The notes under the pieces were generated by a model, which saw only the letters and a program-made list of their open reading frames with translations, had not been told where the DNA came from and did no database searches. Below are positions 1 to 9,191 of a stretch of 64,000 nucleotides of DNA, piece after piece (the first letter of the stretch is position 1; the number at the start of each line of letters is the position of its first letter). A program made the translations under genes and the position numbers. Origin of the DNA: Stappia sp. (GTDB taxonomy: Bacteria; Pseudomonadota; Alphaproteobacteria; Rhizobiales; Stappiaceae); contig NZ_CP157793.1 in assembly GCF_040110915.1 (NCBI RefSeq), forward strand, positions 3,657,001 to 3,721,000, in the 5' to 3' direction.

Positions 1-174
1 GAAATTCTGGCGCTAAGCCGCGCCGCGCCCCGTTCCTGCGGCTTGGAGGCCCGGAAAGCCGGTGCCCCCGTTCGACCCCGTTTCGGTATCGCCGATGCTA
101 TGCCACGGCTCGGCGCCGTCAGGTCTTTGCGGCACACCCTCCGGGTCGCGACCCCGGGCCCTGCGGCCCGCAAG

Positions 175-3066
175 CTACTGACCGCTGTCCGGTGCCTCAG
201 GTCGCCGGCCGATGCCGAAGGAGCCGAGGAAGCCGGACGGCAGTCCGAAGCCCTGCTCCACCGCGTCGAGCACCTGCTTGTCGTCGACCTCGCCGTCGAT
301 CACCTTCTGCACGTCGATACCGGTCTGCCCGGTGACGCGCTCCACGGCCTCGTTTGCGACCGTTCCAAGATCCGGCGCGCCGCCGTACCCCTTCAGGGCC
401 TTGAACAGCCCGCCGCCCAGACCTTCCAGCTTCTTCAGCGCCGCCTGCGGATCCTGCAGGATGCCCTCGATATCCGGATAGATGCGCGGCCGGTCCCAGG
501 GTCCGCGCACGATCACCGGCACGCCGAGGCCCGCGAGCTCGCCGTCGGCGGCACTTGCATTGCCGTCCAGATCCGCCACCACGCGCGGCTCGAAGCGCCA
601 GTCGAGCGTGCGCGCCGGCATGTCGACGCGCCCCGCGCCGGTCATGCGCACCAGCGGCCCGGCCAGTTGCAGATCGGAGGAGGAAGCGATCCCCTTGTCG
701 ATCCGGAAACTCGCCGCCAGCTTGGAGAAATCCGTCTTCTGCGCGGGATTGCTGGCCCAGCCGAGCAGCGTGTCGACGGTGAGACCGCGCACCATGCGCG
801 GGATGTTGAGGCCGAGAATGGCGCCGTCGGCGAAGTCGAACCCGGCGGTGCCGGTCAGGCCGGAGACGAGATCCGCCTGACTGGCGCCGCGTGTCGTCAC
901 GTCGAGACGGGTCGCCACCCGCCCCTCGATCCAGTCGAAGTCGGCCGCCGCCGTGAGGAACGGCTTGGCCGCGAGACCCTCGAGGGTGAAGGCGGCGGCG
1001 ATATCGGCCACCGACCCCGATCCGTCGAGAACCAGTTCGCCGCGCCCGCCGCCGCCATAGAGCGCCAGTTCGGCGAGCGTGGCGGAGAGCCGTCCGCCCT
1101 CCAGCGCGACGTCCAGCCGGCTGCGGCCGATCTCCAGCCGGTCCCAGACGATGGCCTCGGCGGTCAGCGACAGATCCGCGTCGACGGCGCGAAGACCCGA
1201 CAGGTCGATCGGCGCGGTCGACCAGCCCTGCGATGCGGGGGCCGCGCCCGCCGCTCCGCCGGCAGCGGCCGCGCCAGACCTCTGTCCGGAAGCGCCGTCG
1301 AGATAGGGATCGAGCCCCAGCCGATCGAGGGCGAGCGTCGCGGTCACGCGCGGCCGCACACCAAACCGCACCGCGCCGGAGCCGCGCCCGCGCATGTCGT
1401 CGAGCGTGATCGCCGCCTCGGTGAAGCGCACCGCGTCGTCCGTGACGTCGAGACCGCCGGAAAAGGCGAAGCGGCCGAGCCCGCCGCCCTCGGGCAAGGG
1501 CGAGCCGAGCCAGGCGGCCAGCGCCCGCAGGTTGGCGGTTTCCAGCAGCACGTCGCCGGCCAGCGCGCCGGCGGCCGTTGCCGTGCCCTCGTAGCCCGCG
1601 CGCACCCGGGCGCTGTCGACGCTGAGGCGCACCGGCGCCGGCAGACCGGCGAGCGCCAGCGCGGGCGTCGCGCCGCCGTCGACCGTGAAGCGTTCGTCGC
1701 GCCAGACAAATCCGCCGGACAGCGCCACGGGCCCGTCGAAGCCGTTGACATCGAGCGACAGGGCGATGTCGTCGAGCCGATCCGCCCCGGGAAGCTCGGC
1801 CAGCGCGCCGGCGAGCGGCAGACCTTCGACCGTGCCGCCGGCAAGCGTTATCCGGCCGGTCGCATCCAGCGTGCCGAGCAGCGCCGCCGCATCGCCGCCG
1901 CGCGCGGCCAGGCGCATCTCGCCGCCGAGCGTGCCGCTCGCCTGCTCGGTCCGGCCGGCCAGCCCGAGAAGGGATTCCAGCGCGAAATCGGCGAGCGTCA
2001 GCTTGGTCGTGATCGCGGGCTCCGCCCCGTCGAGATCGACCCGGCCGCCGCCCCGGATCGACCCGCCGATCGCCTGCGCCACGAACTCGCGCACTTCGAC
2101 GCGTTCGGGCGCGGCGGTCAGACTGGCGGTAAGGGCGAAGGGACCGAGCTCACGGCCCGTCTGCGCCTGAAAGGCGGCAAGCGTGTCTTCCAGATCGTCG
2201 CCGGCCAGCGACAGGGCGAGCACCGAGGTGCCCGACGGGGCGAGCGTTCCTTCCGTCTCCACCCGCGCGCCGGCCGCCGTGATCGCCAGCGTGAGCGCGC
2301 TTTCCCCGCCCTCGCCGAGGGCCAGCGGCGCGGCGACGCGCGCCGACACCTGAAGCGGCACGCCGCGATAGGTCAGCCCGCCCTCGACATCGAGCGGCCC
2401 GGCGAGCGCCGGCAGGCGCAATTCCATGTCGACGTCGGACACCTCGTGCCGCGCGCCGCTGCGGCGGTCGGCATAGACGAGACGCCCCTCGGCGATGGTA
2501 AGCCGGTCGATGCCGATGCGCGCAAGCAGCCGGGAGCCCGCATCGAGCCCTTCCGCCGCCGCCGTTTCGGCGGAGGCGACGGGCGTCTCCTCGCGCGCCG
2601 GCGCGGGGCTCGGCTCGCCGTTGCTTTCGGCGATGGCGCGGGTCGCGGACGTCCATCGGTCGGCGGGAAAGGCGCGGCGCGGCGACCAGGTCGGCGTGCC
2701 GTCGGGTCCGATCTCGGCCTGCACGGTGGGCGCGGACAGGGCCACATGGGTGATGCGGATGTCGCCGCCGAAGAGCCCTTCCCAGGCGAGACCGAAGTCG
2801 ATCTCCCGCGCGGCCACGAACTCCACGCCGTCGCCGGCGGCCGCGCCGGAAAGGCCGACATCGCCGGCCGTCATGCGGAATCCCGGCAGCAGCGAAAGGC
2901 CGACCGGCCCGTCGATGCGCACGCGCCATCCGGTGCGCGCCTCGATCTGCGCGATCAGCTCGTCGCGGATCGCATCCTTGGGCAGGAACAGCGGCACGAC
3001 GAGCACCACCGTCACCAGGACGAACACGAGGCCGAAAAGGCCGATCACCACCCGTTTCACGCGCAT
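175..3066 (-). CDS. AsmA family protein
   Basis: A 963-residue protein of the AsmA family, large inner-membrane-anchored periplasmic proteins linked to outer-membrane biogenesis and lipid transport. A single hydrophobic helix at residues 7-28 follows a short basic N-terminus (MRVKR) and serves as the anchor. The remainder is the long beta-rich, Ala/Gly/Leu-rich repetitive body typical of the family, including the early block RTGWRVRIDGPVGLSLLPGF near residues 45-64. The C-terminal 60 residues are more polar. It starts with ATG at 3066 and ends with TAG. It faces away from the next gene, with 247 bp between them. The exact substrate is unknown. The family call is confident; the physiological role is inferred from the family only. 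Confidence 0.88.
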   Translation of the reverse strand: MRVKRVVIGLFGLVFVLVTVVLVVPLFLPKDAIRDELIAQIEARTGWRVRIDGPVGLSLLPGFRMTAGDVGLSGAAAGDGVEFVAAREIDFGLAWEGLFGGDIRITHVALSAPTVQAEIGPDGTPTWSPRRAFPADRWTSATRAIAESNGEPSPAPAREETPVASAETAAAEGLDAGSRLLARIGIDRLTIAEGRLVYADRRSGARHEVSDVDMELRLPALAGPLDVEGGLTYRGVPLQVSARVAAPLALGEGGESALTLAITAAGARVETEGTLAPSGTSVLALSLAGDDLEDTLAAFQAQTGRELGPFALTASLTAAPERVEVREFVAQAIGGSIRGGGRVDLDGAEPAITTKLTLADFALESLLGLAGRTEQASGTLGGEMRLAARGGDAAALLGTLDATGRITLAGGTVEGLPLAGALAELPGADRLDDIALSLDVNGFDGPVALSGGFVWRDERFTVDGGATPALALAGLPAPVRLSVDSARVRAGYEGTATAAGALAGDVLLETANLRALAAWLGSPLPEGGGLGRFAFSGGLDVTDDAVRFTEAAITLDDMRGRGSGAVRFGVRPRVTATLALDRLGLDPYLDGASGQRSGAAAAGGAAGAAPASQGWSTAPIDLSGLRAVDADLSLTAEAIVWDRLEIGRSRLDVALEGGRLSATLAELALYGGGGRGELVLDGSGSVADIAAAFTLEGLAAKPFLTAAADFDWIEGRVATRLDVTTRGASQADLVSGLTGTAGFDFADGAILGLNIPRMVRGLTVDTLLGWASNPAQKTDFSKLAASFRIDKGIASSSDLQLAGPLVRMTGAGRVDMPARTLDWRFEPRVVADLDGNASAADGELAGLGVPVIVRGPWDRPRIYPDIEGILQDPQAALKKLEGLGGGLFKALKGYGGAPDLGTVANEAVERVTGQTGIDVQKVIDGEVDDKQVLDAVEQGFGLPSGFLGSFGIGRRPEAPDSGQ

Positions 3067-3313
3067 TCCCCGCTCGTCTGCGAATCACCGCCAGTGTACG
3101 GCAAAGCATGGCCGCAGCGTGACCGTCCACCCCCCGCCTGCAAGTCGGCGCGCGCGGGCCGCGCGAGGCCTGCCGGCAATCCGCGCCGGGCACGCTGCCG
3201 TAGACCCCGCCACGGGCAGCGGCCATGAACCCCGGTCATGAACACCAGTCATGGACAAGACGGCGGCAATTGCCGATGCTGCCGCGATCGCGCGGATGCA
3301 ACAAGGAGAGCGC

Positions 3314-3778
3314 ATGTTCGACAAGCTCAGGCAATTCCTGAAAAGCGCCGTGACCGGCGAGGGCGACGGCCTGCGCTTCGCGGAGGACGACCACCGGCTG
3401 GCCGCCGCCGCCCTGCTCGTGCACATCGTCTCCGTCGACGGGGTCGTCGACGACGCGGAACGCGCGACCCTCAAGGACGTGCTGGCGCAGCATTACAAGC
3501 TGACGCCGGAGATGACCGCCGAACTGATCGCGGAAGCGACCGAACGCGACAACGAGGCGGTGGACCTCTACGGCTTCACCTCGGTGCTCAAGCGCAATCT
3601 GGAGATCGAGGAACGGCTGAAGGTCCTCGAGATGATGTGGCAGCTCGTCTACGCCGACGGCTCGGTGCACGAGTTCGAGGACAACACCGTGTGGCGCGTG
3701 GCCGAGCTTCTGGGCATCTCCTCGCGCGACCGGCTGGCGCTGCGGCGCAAGGTGGCGGGCGAGGACGAGGCCTCCTGA
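3314..3778 (+). CDS. TerB-family tellurite resistance / DUF533-like protein
   Basis: A 154-residue acidic, all-helical cytoplasmic protein of the TerB fold. Characteristic pieces are the segment LAAAALLVHIVSVDGVVDDAE near residues 29-49 and the second half-repeat MMWQLVYADGSVHEFE, each with the acidic D-G-x-V/xxxE pattern that binds metal in TerB relatives. An in-frame ATG lies upstream at 3251, but the ATG at 3314 is preceded by a good Shine-Dalgarno (AAGGAGAG), so I chose it. There are no other ter genes nearby, so a direct role in tellurite resistance is doubtful. Free-standing TerB-like proteins are common in Alphaproteobacteria and mostly uncharacterised. Confidence 0.85.
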   Translation: MFDKLRQFLKSAVTGEGDGLRFAEDDHRLAAAALLVHIVSVDGVVDDAERATLKDVLAQHYKLTPEMTAELIAEATERDNEAVDLYGFTSVLKRNLEIEERLKVLEMMWQLVYADGSVHEFEDNTVWRVAELLGISSRDRLALRRKVAGEDEAS

Positions 3779-3928
3779 GCCTCCGCGTGCCGGCCGCCAC
3801 CCGCCACGGTCTGCCGGCACACCGGCGGCGGGTGCCGCCTGCGGGTGTCGGGCATCTTCGCCATCACGGAGGCGGCGGCAGGCACGGCGGGGTCGACGGA
3901 GCCGGCCGAAACGCTATAGATTGAGCCC

Positions 3929-4693
3929 ATGATCATCGATCCAAGGCAACTCGATCCCGGCTATTTCCACGGCCGCCCGCGCGTCCTGATCGTGCTCCAT
4001 CAGGAAACCTCGACGCCCGGACGCGTCGGGCAGGAACTGATCCGGCGCGGCTTTGCGCTCGACATTCGCCGTCCGCGCTTCGGCGATCCGCTGCCGCGCA
4101 CGCTCGCCGAACACGCCGGCGCCGTGATCTTCGGCGGGCCGATGAGCGCCAATGACCCGGACGCCTTCATCACCCGCGAGATCGACTGGATCGACGTGCC
4201 GCTGCGCGAGGAAAAGCCCTTCCTCGGCATCTGTCTCGGCGCGCAGATGCTGGCCCGCAATCTGGGCGGCCGCGTCTACGGCCACGACGACGGTCTGGTC
4301 GAGATCGGCTACTACGACCTGCACGCGACCGACGCCGGCCGGGAGATGATGCGCTGGCCCTCCAAGGTGTACCAGTGGCACCGCGAGGGTTTCGACGTCC
4401 CGCGCGGGGCGACCCTGCTGGCGCGCGGCGACACCTATCCCAATCAGGCGATCCGCGTGGGACCGGCCGCCTATGGCGTGCAGTTCCACCCGGAGCTGAC
4501 CTACCACATGATGGTGCGCTGGACGACGCGCGCCGCACCGCGCATGGAACTCCCCGGCGCCCGTCAGCGGCGCGACCATTTCGCCGGCCGCTTCGTCTTC
4601 GATCCGCCCGTGAAGGCCTGGCTCGACGGCTTTCTCGACCGCTGGATCGGGCGCGCCGACGACAAGGCCGCCCTGGCCGACGCCGCGCAGTAG
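3929..4693 (+). CDS. Class I glutamine amidotransferase
   Basis: A 254-residue stand-alone class I glutamine amidotransferase domain, related to the GuaA N-terminal domain. It hydrolyses glutamine and passes ammonia to an unknown acceptor or partner. The nucleophile elbow GICLGAQ places the catalytic cysteine at about residue 102, and the His/Glu pair of the triad is in QFHPELTYH. The segment VIFGGPMSANDPD, which forms the oxyanion side, is also present. The C-terminal extension (about residues 190-254) is polar and unassigned. Its neighbours are functionally unrelated, so context does not reveal the substrate. The stop is 33 bp from the end of the convergent allantoicase gene. Confidence 0.88.
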   Translation: MIIDPRQLDPGYFHGRPRVLIVLHQETSTPGRVGQELIRRGFALDIRRPRFGDPLPRTLAEHAGAVIFGGPMSANDPDAFITREIDWIDVPLREEKPFLGICLGAQMLARNLGGRVYGHDDGLVEIGYYDLHATDAGREMMRWPSKVYQWHREGFDVPRGATLLARGDTYPNQAIRVGPAAYGVQFHPELTYHMMVRWTTRAAPRMELPGARQRRDHFAGRFVFDPPVKAWLDGFLDRWIGRADDKAALADAAQ

Positions 4694-4726
4694 GCACGAC
4701 GACGCGCGGCCGGGCGGTCCAACCCC

Positions 4727-5740
4727 TCAGGCCAGACGGCCGAAAAGCCGCAGCCGGCTGATGCCGCCATCGGGATAGATGTTGAGCCGCACATGGGTGA
4801 CGGGCCCGAGCGGGCGCACCTGTTCGGTCGCGATGTCGTGGATGGCGTCGGCGGTGAGCGGGGTGCGCGCGATCGCCTCGTCCCAGAACATCGACGCGGT
4901 CACCACGGCCTCCGCGAGATCGCCGGCAAGCGATCCGAGATCCGCCGCCTGCAACGAGAAGCTTTCCGGAAAATTGCCCTTGAAGAAGGCGGTGTCGACG
5001 CGCGCCCGGTCGATGATCCCGCGCGCGCCCAGTTCCACGATGATCCAGTCGTTGCCGGGCTCCCGGCGCCGGCGGGTTTCCCAGCCGTCGCCCATGTTGC
5101 AGCCGCGCCCCGGCGCCAGCAGCCGGTGGTAGGACCCGTAATGCGCATCGGAGAAGGCGACGATGCGCGCGCCGTTGAGCGCGGAGGCGAGATCCAGGTC
5201 GCCGCCTTCGACGGCCGCACGGTCGAGCTCCGGCCGGCCGTAGACGCGCAACCGCGCCACGCCCCCGTCCGGATGAATATGGAGCCGCACATGGCTCCAC
5301 ACGGCCGCACTGTCGCAGGTGAGATAATGATGCGCGCTCGGCCCCAGCGGCGTCATCGGCAGCACCTCGTGCCACTCAGTCGTCGCGTCCGGATCGCCGT
5401 CGACGGCGCAGGCCTCGATCCGGCAGGCCGGCGGAAAATTGCCGGTGAAATGCGACGTGTCGACGTCGAACCCGGTGATGCGGCCGCGCGCGGCAAGCCG
5501 CACCACGGCGCTGTCGTGGCCGGGGCCGCGTCGACGGCGCGATTCCCAGCCGTCCATCCACTTGCCGTGATCGTCGTATTTGTCCGGCACGAACACCGCA
5601 TCGGCGTCGGCGAGCATGCGCGACACATCGGCAAAGAAATCGTCGGTCACGGAGATCGCCTCGGCGCCGAGGCCGGCGGAGGCGAGATTGATGTCGCGAC
5701 GGGCGAAGGCGGGGCGGGGATCGTCGGAAGACGGCGTCAT
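4727..5740 (-). CDS. alc: Allantoicase
   Basis: Allantoicase (EC 3.5.3.4) hydrolyses allantoate to ureidoglycolate and urea in purine breakdown. The 337-residue protein contains the two internal allantoicase repeats: the first around DVDTSHFTGNFPPACRIEAC and the second around VDTAFFKGNFPESFSLQA. Each is followed by a W-x-x-V/I-x-L-E/G half and ends in HVRLxIxPDGGxxRLRxxGR. The frame is open upstream to 6460, but the ATG at 5740 starts the conserved protein. It lies 113 bp downstream of uraD on the same strand, with lysR further upstream, so the three probably form a ureide-catabolism transcription unit. Allantoinase and uraH are not in this window. Confidence 0.93.
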   Translation of the reverse strand: MTPSSDDPRPAFARRDINLASAGLGAEAISVTDDFFADVSRMLADADAVFVPDKYDDHGKWMDGWESRRRRGPGHDSAVVRLAARGRITGFDVDTSHFTGNFPPACRIEACAVDGDPDATTEWHEVLPMTPLGPSAHHYLTCDSAAVWSHVRLHIHPDGGVARLRVYGRPELDRAAVEGGDLDLASALNGARIVAFSDAHYGSYHRLLAPGRGCNMGDGWETRRRREPGNDWIIVELGARGIIDRARVDTAFFKGNFPESFSLQAADLGSLAGDLAEAVVTASMFWDEAIARTPLTADAIHDIATEQVRPLGPVTHVRLNIYPDGGISRLRLFGRLA

Positions 5741-5853
5741 GTCGAAACCCTTGTTTGATTGGCGCGTGGCTGGCGCCTCATTGGCGCCTGGGGTCAGCGT
5801 CTGGGGTCTGCGCGGGCAGTCCGCGTCGAGACGGGACCGGCCGCGCCGTTGGG

Positions 5854-6375
5854 TCAATCGGGCAAGATATCCTTGAGCCGCAACAGGGCGATGCGTTCCA
5901 CCTGCGCGCAGGCGGTGGCGAATTCGGTGTCCCGGTCGTTGTCGATCCGGCTTTCGAAGTTTTCCAGGATCTCGGCCTTGGTTCGCCCCTTCACGGCCAG
6001 GATGAAGGGAAAGCCGAAGCGCTGCGTGTAGGCGGTGTTGAGCTCGACGAAGCGGGCGCGCTCGGCATCGGTCAACGCATCGAGCCCGGCCGAAGCCTGT
6101 TCGCTCGCCGAGGCCGCCGTGAGCCGCTTCGCCGCCGCGAGCTTGCCGGCGAGATCCGGGTGGGCGCGCAGCACGCCAAGCCGCTCCGCGTCGCTGCCTG
6201 CGCGAAACGCCGCGACAAGGGCCGCATGCAGCCCCGTTGCGCTGTCGGCCTCGGGACCGAGCCCGGCCGCGACGGCGCGCTCCGCGACCCACGGAGAATG
6301 CTCGAACACACTGCCGAAGCGCGCGACGAAAGCCGCCGCCGTCATCTCGGACACCCGCACCTGTGGCGTCGTCAT
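5854..6375 (-). CDS. uraD: 2-oxo-4-hydroxy-4-carboxy-5-ureidoimidazoline (OHCU) decarboxylase
   Basis: OHCU decarboxylase converts the product of 5-hydroxyisourate hydrolase into S-allantoin, the last step of the urate-to-allantoin branch. The 173-residue protein has the expected family length. It carries the catalytic HPDL motif (LRAHPDLAGK), the SPWVAERA block near the N-terminus, and the conserved FPFILAVKGRTKAEIL helix with the FESRIDND end. The open frame extends upstream to 6567, but the ATG at 6375 has a strong GGGAGG Shine-Dalgarno and starts the family homology. It is followed by alc on the same strand. Function is inferred from motifs plus the purine-catabolic neighbours. Confidence 0.92.
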   Translation of the reverse strand: MTTPQVRVSEMTAAAFVARFGSVFEHSPWVAERAVAAGLGPEADSATGLHAALVAAFRAGSDAERLGVLRAHPDLAGKLAAAKRLTAASASEQASAGLDALTDAERARFVELNTAYTQRFGFPFILAVKGRTKAEILENFESRIDNDRDTEFATACAQVERIALLRLKDILPD

Positions 6376-6387
6376 GCGCGAACCCTC

Positions 6388-6452
6388 CCTGTCCTTCGAC
6401 CCAGTCTTTCGGCCCAGTCTTTCGGCCCAGTCTTTCGCCCCAGCCTGTCGGC
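6388..6452. repeat. 13-bp tandem repeat array upstream of uraD
   Basis: About five head-to-tail 13-bp units close to ccagtctttcggc. Units at 6401-6413 and 6414-6426 are identical, 6427-6439 has one change, and 6388-6400 and 6440-6452 are more diverged. The array fills the lysR-uraD gap immediately upstream of the uraD Shine-Dalgarno. Confidence 0.85.
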
Positions 6453-6520
6453 ACCCGCACACGCGATCAGCGAGTGCCGCATCCATTGGTAATGCAAGAC
6501 AATCGGGGCGATTATCAAAA

Positions 6521-7501
6521 TCATCCTGAAAGAGATGCGTCCGCCTGCCGGGCTGCGGGCCCGGCACTGTCGTCCCTGGCCGGCGCGCTGTCCATGCCTG
6601 CGGCCAGCCGGGCCTTGCACCGCTGCGTCACGAAATCGATGAACAGGCGGATCTTCGGGTCCTGGTGGCGCTTGTGCGGATAAAGGCAGGCGAAGGAGAC
6701 CGGCGGCGGCGGGGTTTCGGCGCAAACAACCTCCAGCGCCCCGCTCCTCAGATGGTCGGCGACCTCGAAGAGCGGCTTGTTAACGATGCCGCAGCCGGCG
6801 AGCGCCCAGTCGGTCAGCACGTCGCCGTCGTCCGATTCGAACGGCCCCGACACCTCGAAGCGCGCCGGCCCGTCCGGCCCCTGCAGCGTCCACTGGAACT
6901 CCCGCGCGCCGGGAAAGCGCAGCAGCAGGCACTGGTGACGGTCGCGCAGAAGGTCGGCGCCGCGCTCCGGTCGGCCGTGCGCCGCGATGTAGGAGGGCGC
7001 GGCGCACAACACGCGCGCGCATTCGGCGATCGGGCGGAGCCGCAGGGCCGAATCGGGCGGCGTTCCGAGCACGAAGGCGATGTCGAGCCCCTCGCCCAGC
7101 ACATCGAGGGCCCGGTCGGAGAGCCGCAGGCGCACGTCGACGTCCGGATAGGCCGCCTTGAACTGCGGGATCAGCGGCGCGATCAGCCGCCGCCCGATCC
7201 CCAGCGGCGCGGCGGCGAAGATCGAGCCGCGCGGATGGCCGGCGACATCGGCGACCGCGGCTTCCGCTTCCTCGATGGCGTCGAGGACCTTCACCGCCCC
7301 CTTGTAGAAGATCGTGCCGTGCTCGGTCGGCGTGAGCTTGCGGGTCGTGCGGTTGAACAGACGCACGCCGAGATGCCGCTCCAGATCGGCGATGCGGCTG
7401 GAGACGACCGCCGGCGACACACGCTGGTCGCGCGCCGCGGCCGACATGCTGCCGAGATCCACCACCCGCACGAACACCTTGAGATTGTTCACATAGGACA
7501 T
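6521..7501 (-). CDS. LysR-family transcriptional regulator (ureide cluster)
   Basis: A 326-residue LysR-type regulator of the CrgA/DNA-binding subgroup. The winged helix-turn-helix occupies residues 1-60 (NLKVFVRVVDLGSMSAAARD and VSSRIADLERHLGVRLFNR), followed by the periplasmic-binding-like effector domain from about residue 90. The C-terminal 30 residues are a polar tail not typical of the family. The gene is divergent from puuD (192 bp apart) and is followed on its own strand by uraD and alc, so it is the likely local regulator of urate/allantoate use. A 26-bp dyad in the divergent gap (7549-7574) is a candidate operator. The effector is unknown. Confidence 0.88.
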   Translation of the reverse strand: MSYVNNLKVFVRVVDLGSMSAAARDQRVSPAVVSSRIADLERHLGVRLFNRTTRKLTPTEHGTIFYKGAVKVLDAIEEAEAAVADVAGHPRGSIFAAAPLGIGRRLIAPLIPQFKAAYPDVDVRLRLSDRALDVLGEGLDIAFVLGTPPDSALRLRPIAECARVLCAAPSYIAAHGRPERGADLLRDRHQCLLLRFPGAREFQWTLQGPDGPARFEVSGPFESDDGDVLTDWALAGCGIVNKPLFEVADHLRSGALEVVCAETPPPPVSFACLYPHKRHQDPKIRLFIDFVTQRCKARLAAGMDSAPARDDSAGPAARQADASLSG

Positions 7502-7548
7502 GAAGCGCCTGACCCGTCGAAGCCCGCCGGCGTCTTAGCATTTTCAGG

Positions 7549-7574
7549 GATTTCTTGATAGTGATGGAGAAATC
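7549..7574. promoter_or_regulatory. Dyad in lysR-puuD intergenic region, candidate LysR operator
   Basis: A perfect inverted repeat gatttct-N12-agaaatc lies in the divergent lysR/puuD spacer, 48 bp from the lysR start. Its AT-rich arms stand out from the surrounding GC-rich DNA. Size and placement fit an autoregulatory LysR-type site, but no binding data exist. Confidence 0.5.
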
Positions 7575-7651
7575 GTCGGGCTTTCTTGCAAATATCGGAT
7601 CTGCCACGCTTTCGCGGGCGCGACCGGCGGGGTGCGACCCGCACGACGCGA

Positions 7652-7679
7652 ACGACCCGGCGCGAATGACCCGGCGCGA
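7652..7679. repeat. 14-bp tandem duplication before puuD
   Basis: Two adjacent 14-bp units, acgacccggcgcga and atgacccggcgcga, differ at one base. They end directly before the puuD Shine-Dalgarno (aaaaggagac). Confidence 0.75.
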
Positions 7680-7693
7680 AAAGGAGACAGCGG

Positions 7694-8923
7694 ATGGAAG
7701 CGGCGATCCTGTGGGACTGGGCGGCCTTCGCCCTGCGGTGGCTGCATGTGATCACGGCCATCGCCTGGATCGGCTCGTCCTTCTATTTCATCGCCCTCGA
7801 CCTCGGGCTGCGCAAGGCGCCCGACCTGCCGCCCGGCGCCCATGGCGAGGAATGGCAGGTCCACGGCGGCGGCTTCTACCACATCCGCAAGTATCTGGTG
7901 GCCCCGGCCGCGATGCCCGAACATCTGACCTGGTTCAAGTGGGAGAGCTACGCGACCTGGCTGTCCGGCTTCGCGCTGATGGCGGTGGTCTATTACGCCG
8001 GCGCCGATCTCTATCTGATCGACCCCAATGTACTGGAGATGTCGCAGCCGGTGGCGATCGCCGTCTCCATCGCCTCCATCGCGCTTGGCTGGATTCTCTA
8101 CGACCTCCTGTGCCGCTCGCCGCTCGGGCGCAGCCAGACGGGGCTGATGGTGGTGCTTTTCGCCGTGCTGGTGGTCATGGCCTGGGGCTACACGCAGATC
8201 TTCACGGCGCGGGCCGCCTTCCTGCACCTCGGCGCCTTCACCGCGACGATCATGTCGGCCAATGTCTTCATGATCATCATTCCCAACCAGAAGAAGGTGG
8301 TCGCGGCCCTGCTGAAGGGCGACACGCCGGACCCCGCGCTCGGCGCGCAGGCCAAGCAGCGTTCGCTGCACAACAACTATCTGACCCTTCCGGTCATTTT
8401 CCTGATGCTGTCGAACCATTATCCGCTGGCCTTCGCCGCCGAATACAACTGGCTGATCGCGGCGCTCGTCTTCCTGATGGGCGTCACCATCCGGCATTTC
8501 TTCAATACGATGCACGCGGGCAAGGGCTATCCGTGGTGGACCTGGGGCGCGACGGCCGCCCTCTTCGCCGCCGTCGTCTGGCTGTCGGGCCTCGCGCCGG
8601 CCTATCAGGCGGCGGAGGACGCGCAAGCGGGCGTCGGCGCGCCGCATCTCGCCCGCTTCGTCGACGATCCGCATTTCGAACAGGTCCGCGAGACGGTGAT
8701 GATCCGCTGTTCCATGTGCCACGCGGCCGAGCCGCTGTGGGAGGGCATGGCGGTCGCGCCCAAGGGCGTGCTGCTGGAAACCGACGCCGAGATCGCCCGC
8801 CACGCGCGCGAGATCTACCTGCAGGCGGCGCGCACCGATGCCATGCCGCCGGCCAATCTCACCTACATGGAAGCGTCCGAGCGCGCGCTGCTCGCCGCCT
8901 GGTACGACAGCGCGACCCGCTGA
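7694..8923 (+). CDS. puuD: Membrane urate hydroxylase with C-terminal cytochrome c domain (PuuD type)
   Basis: A 409-residue PuuD-type urate oxidase, the membrane-bound enzyme that oxidises urate to 5-hydroxyisourate and passes electrons to the respiratory chain instead of oxygen. The N-terminal two thirds hold about eight membrane helices, starting ALRWLHVITAIAWIGSSFYF, with histidines suited to haem or metal binding. A soluble C-terminal domain carries a single cytochrome c motif C-S-M-C-H at residues 339-343. The start ATG follows a strong AAAAGGAG ribosome site. It is divergent from the LysR gene and sits with uraD and alc, which supply the later pathway steps. Confidence is high from the fused architecture and the neighbourhood. 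Confidence 0.93.
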   Translation: MEAAILWDWAAFALRWLHVITAIAWIGSSFYFIALDLGLRKAPDLPPGAHGEEWQVHGGGFYHIRKYLVAPAAMPEHLTWFKWESYATWLSGFALMAVVYYAGADLYLIDPNVLEMSQPVAIAVSIASIALGWILYDLLCRSPLGRSQTGLMVVLFAVLVVMAWGYTQIFTARAAFLHLGAFTATIMSANVFMIIIPNQKKVVAALLKGDTPDPALGAQAKQRSLHNNYLTLPVIFLMLSNHYPLAFAAEYNWLIAALVFLMGVTIRHFFNTMHAGKGYPWWTWGATAALFAAVVWLSGLAPAYQAAEDAQAGVGAPHLARFVDDPHFEQVRETVMIRCSMCHAAEPLWEGMAVAPKGVLLETDAEIARHAREIYLQAARTDAMPPANLTYMEASERALLAAWYDSATR

Positions 8924-8983
8924 ACGACGCGTAGCACGCGCAAACCCGAGCACGCCGCGACGTCATCCGCGCGCGCAAGGTGG

Positions 8984-9010
8984 CGCATTTTCGCGCCTGC
9001 CGAAAATGCG
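8984..9010. other. Perfect 10-bp hairpin between puuD and the methyltransferase gene
   Basis: cgcattttcg, 7-nt loop, cgaaaatgcg. There is no T-run on either side, so it is not a canonical intrinsic terminator. It lies 60 bp after the puuD stop and could be a stabilising 3' hairpin or an operator. Confidence 0.6.
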
Positions 9011-9191
9011 GGCAGCGGAAAGGTGGAAGTTCCCGGCAAAACGTATTATCAAGATCTCGCACCCCGCCTTCGCGCAATTCGCGCATGTCCGGTTCGTTGG
9101 CGATCCGGGCCGCAAAGACATTTCGGCGCGCCGCTGCCCGCTCGATTTTTTCGCGCGCGGCCGCCGACCGTGACAGGGAGAGAGATCAACG

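Noticed and set aside
43..3228. A 1061-codon open frame on the plus strand opposite the AsmA gene
   Set aside because: Its translation is Arg/Gly/Glu-rich without hydrophobic core or domains, as expected for the reverse frame of high-GC coding DNA. The minus-strand AsmA protein is clearly real.
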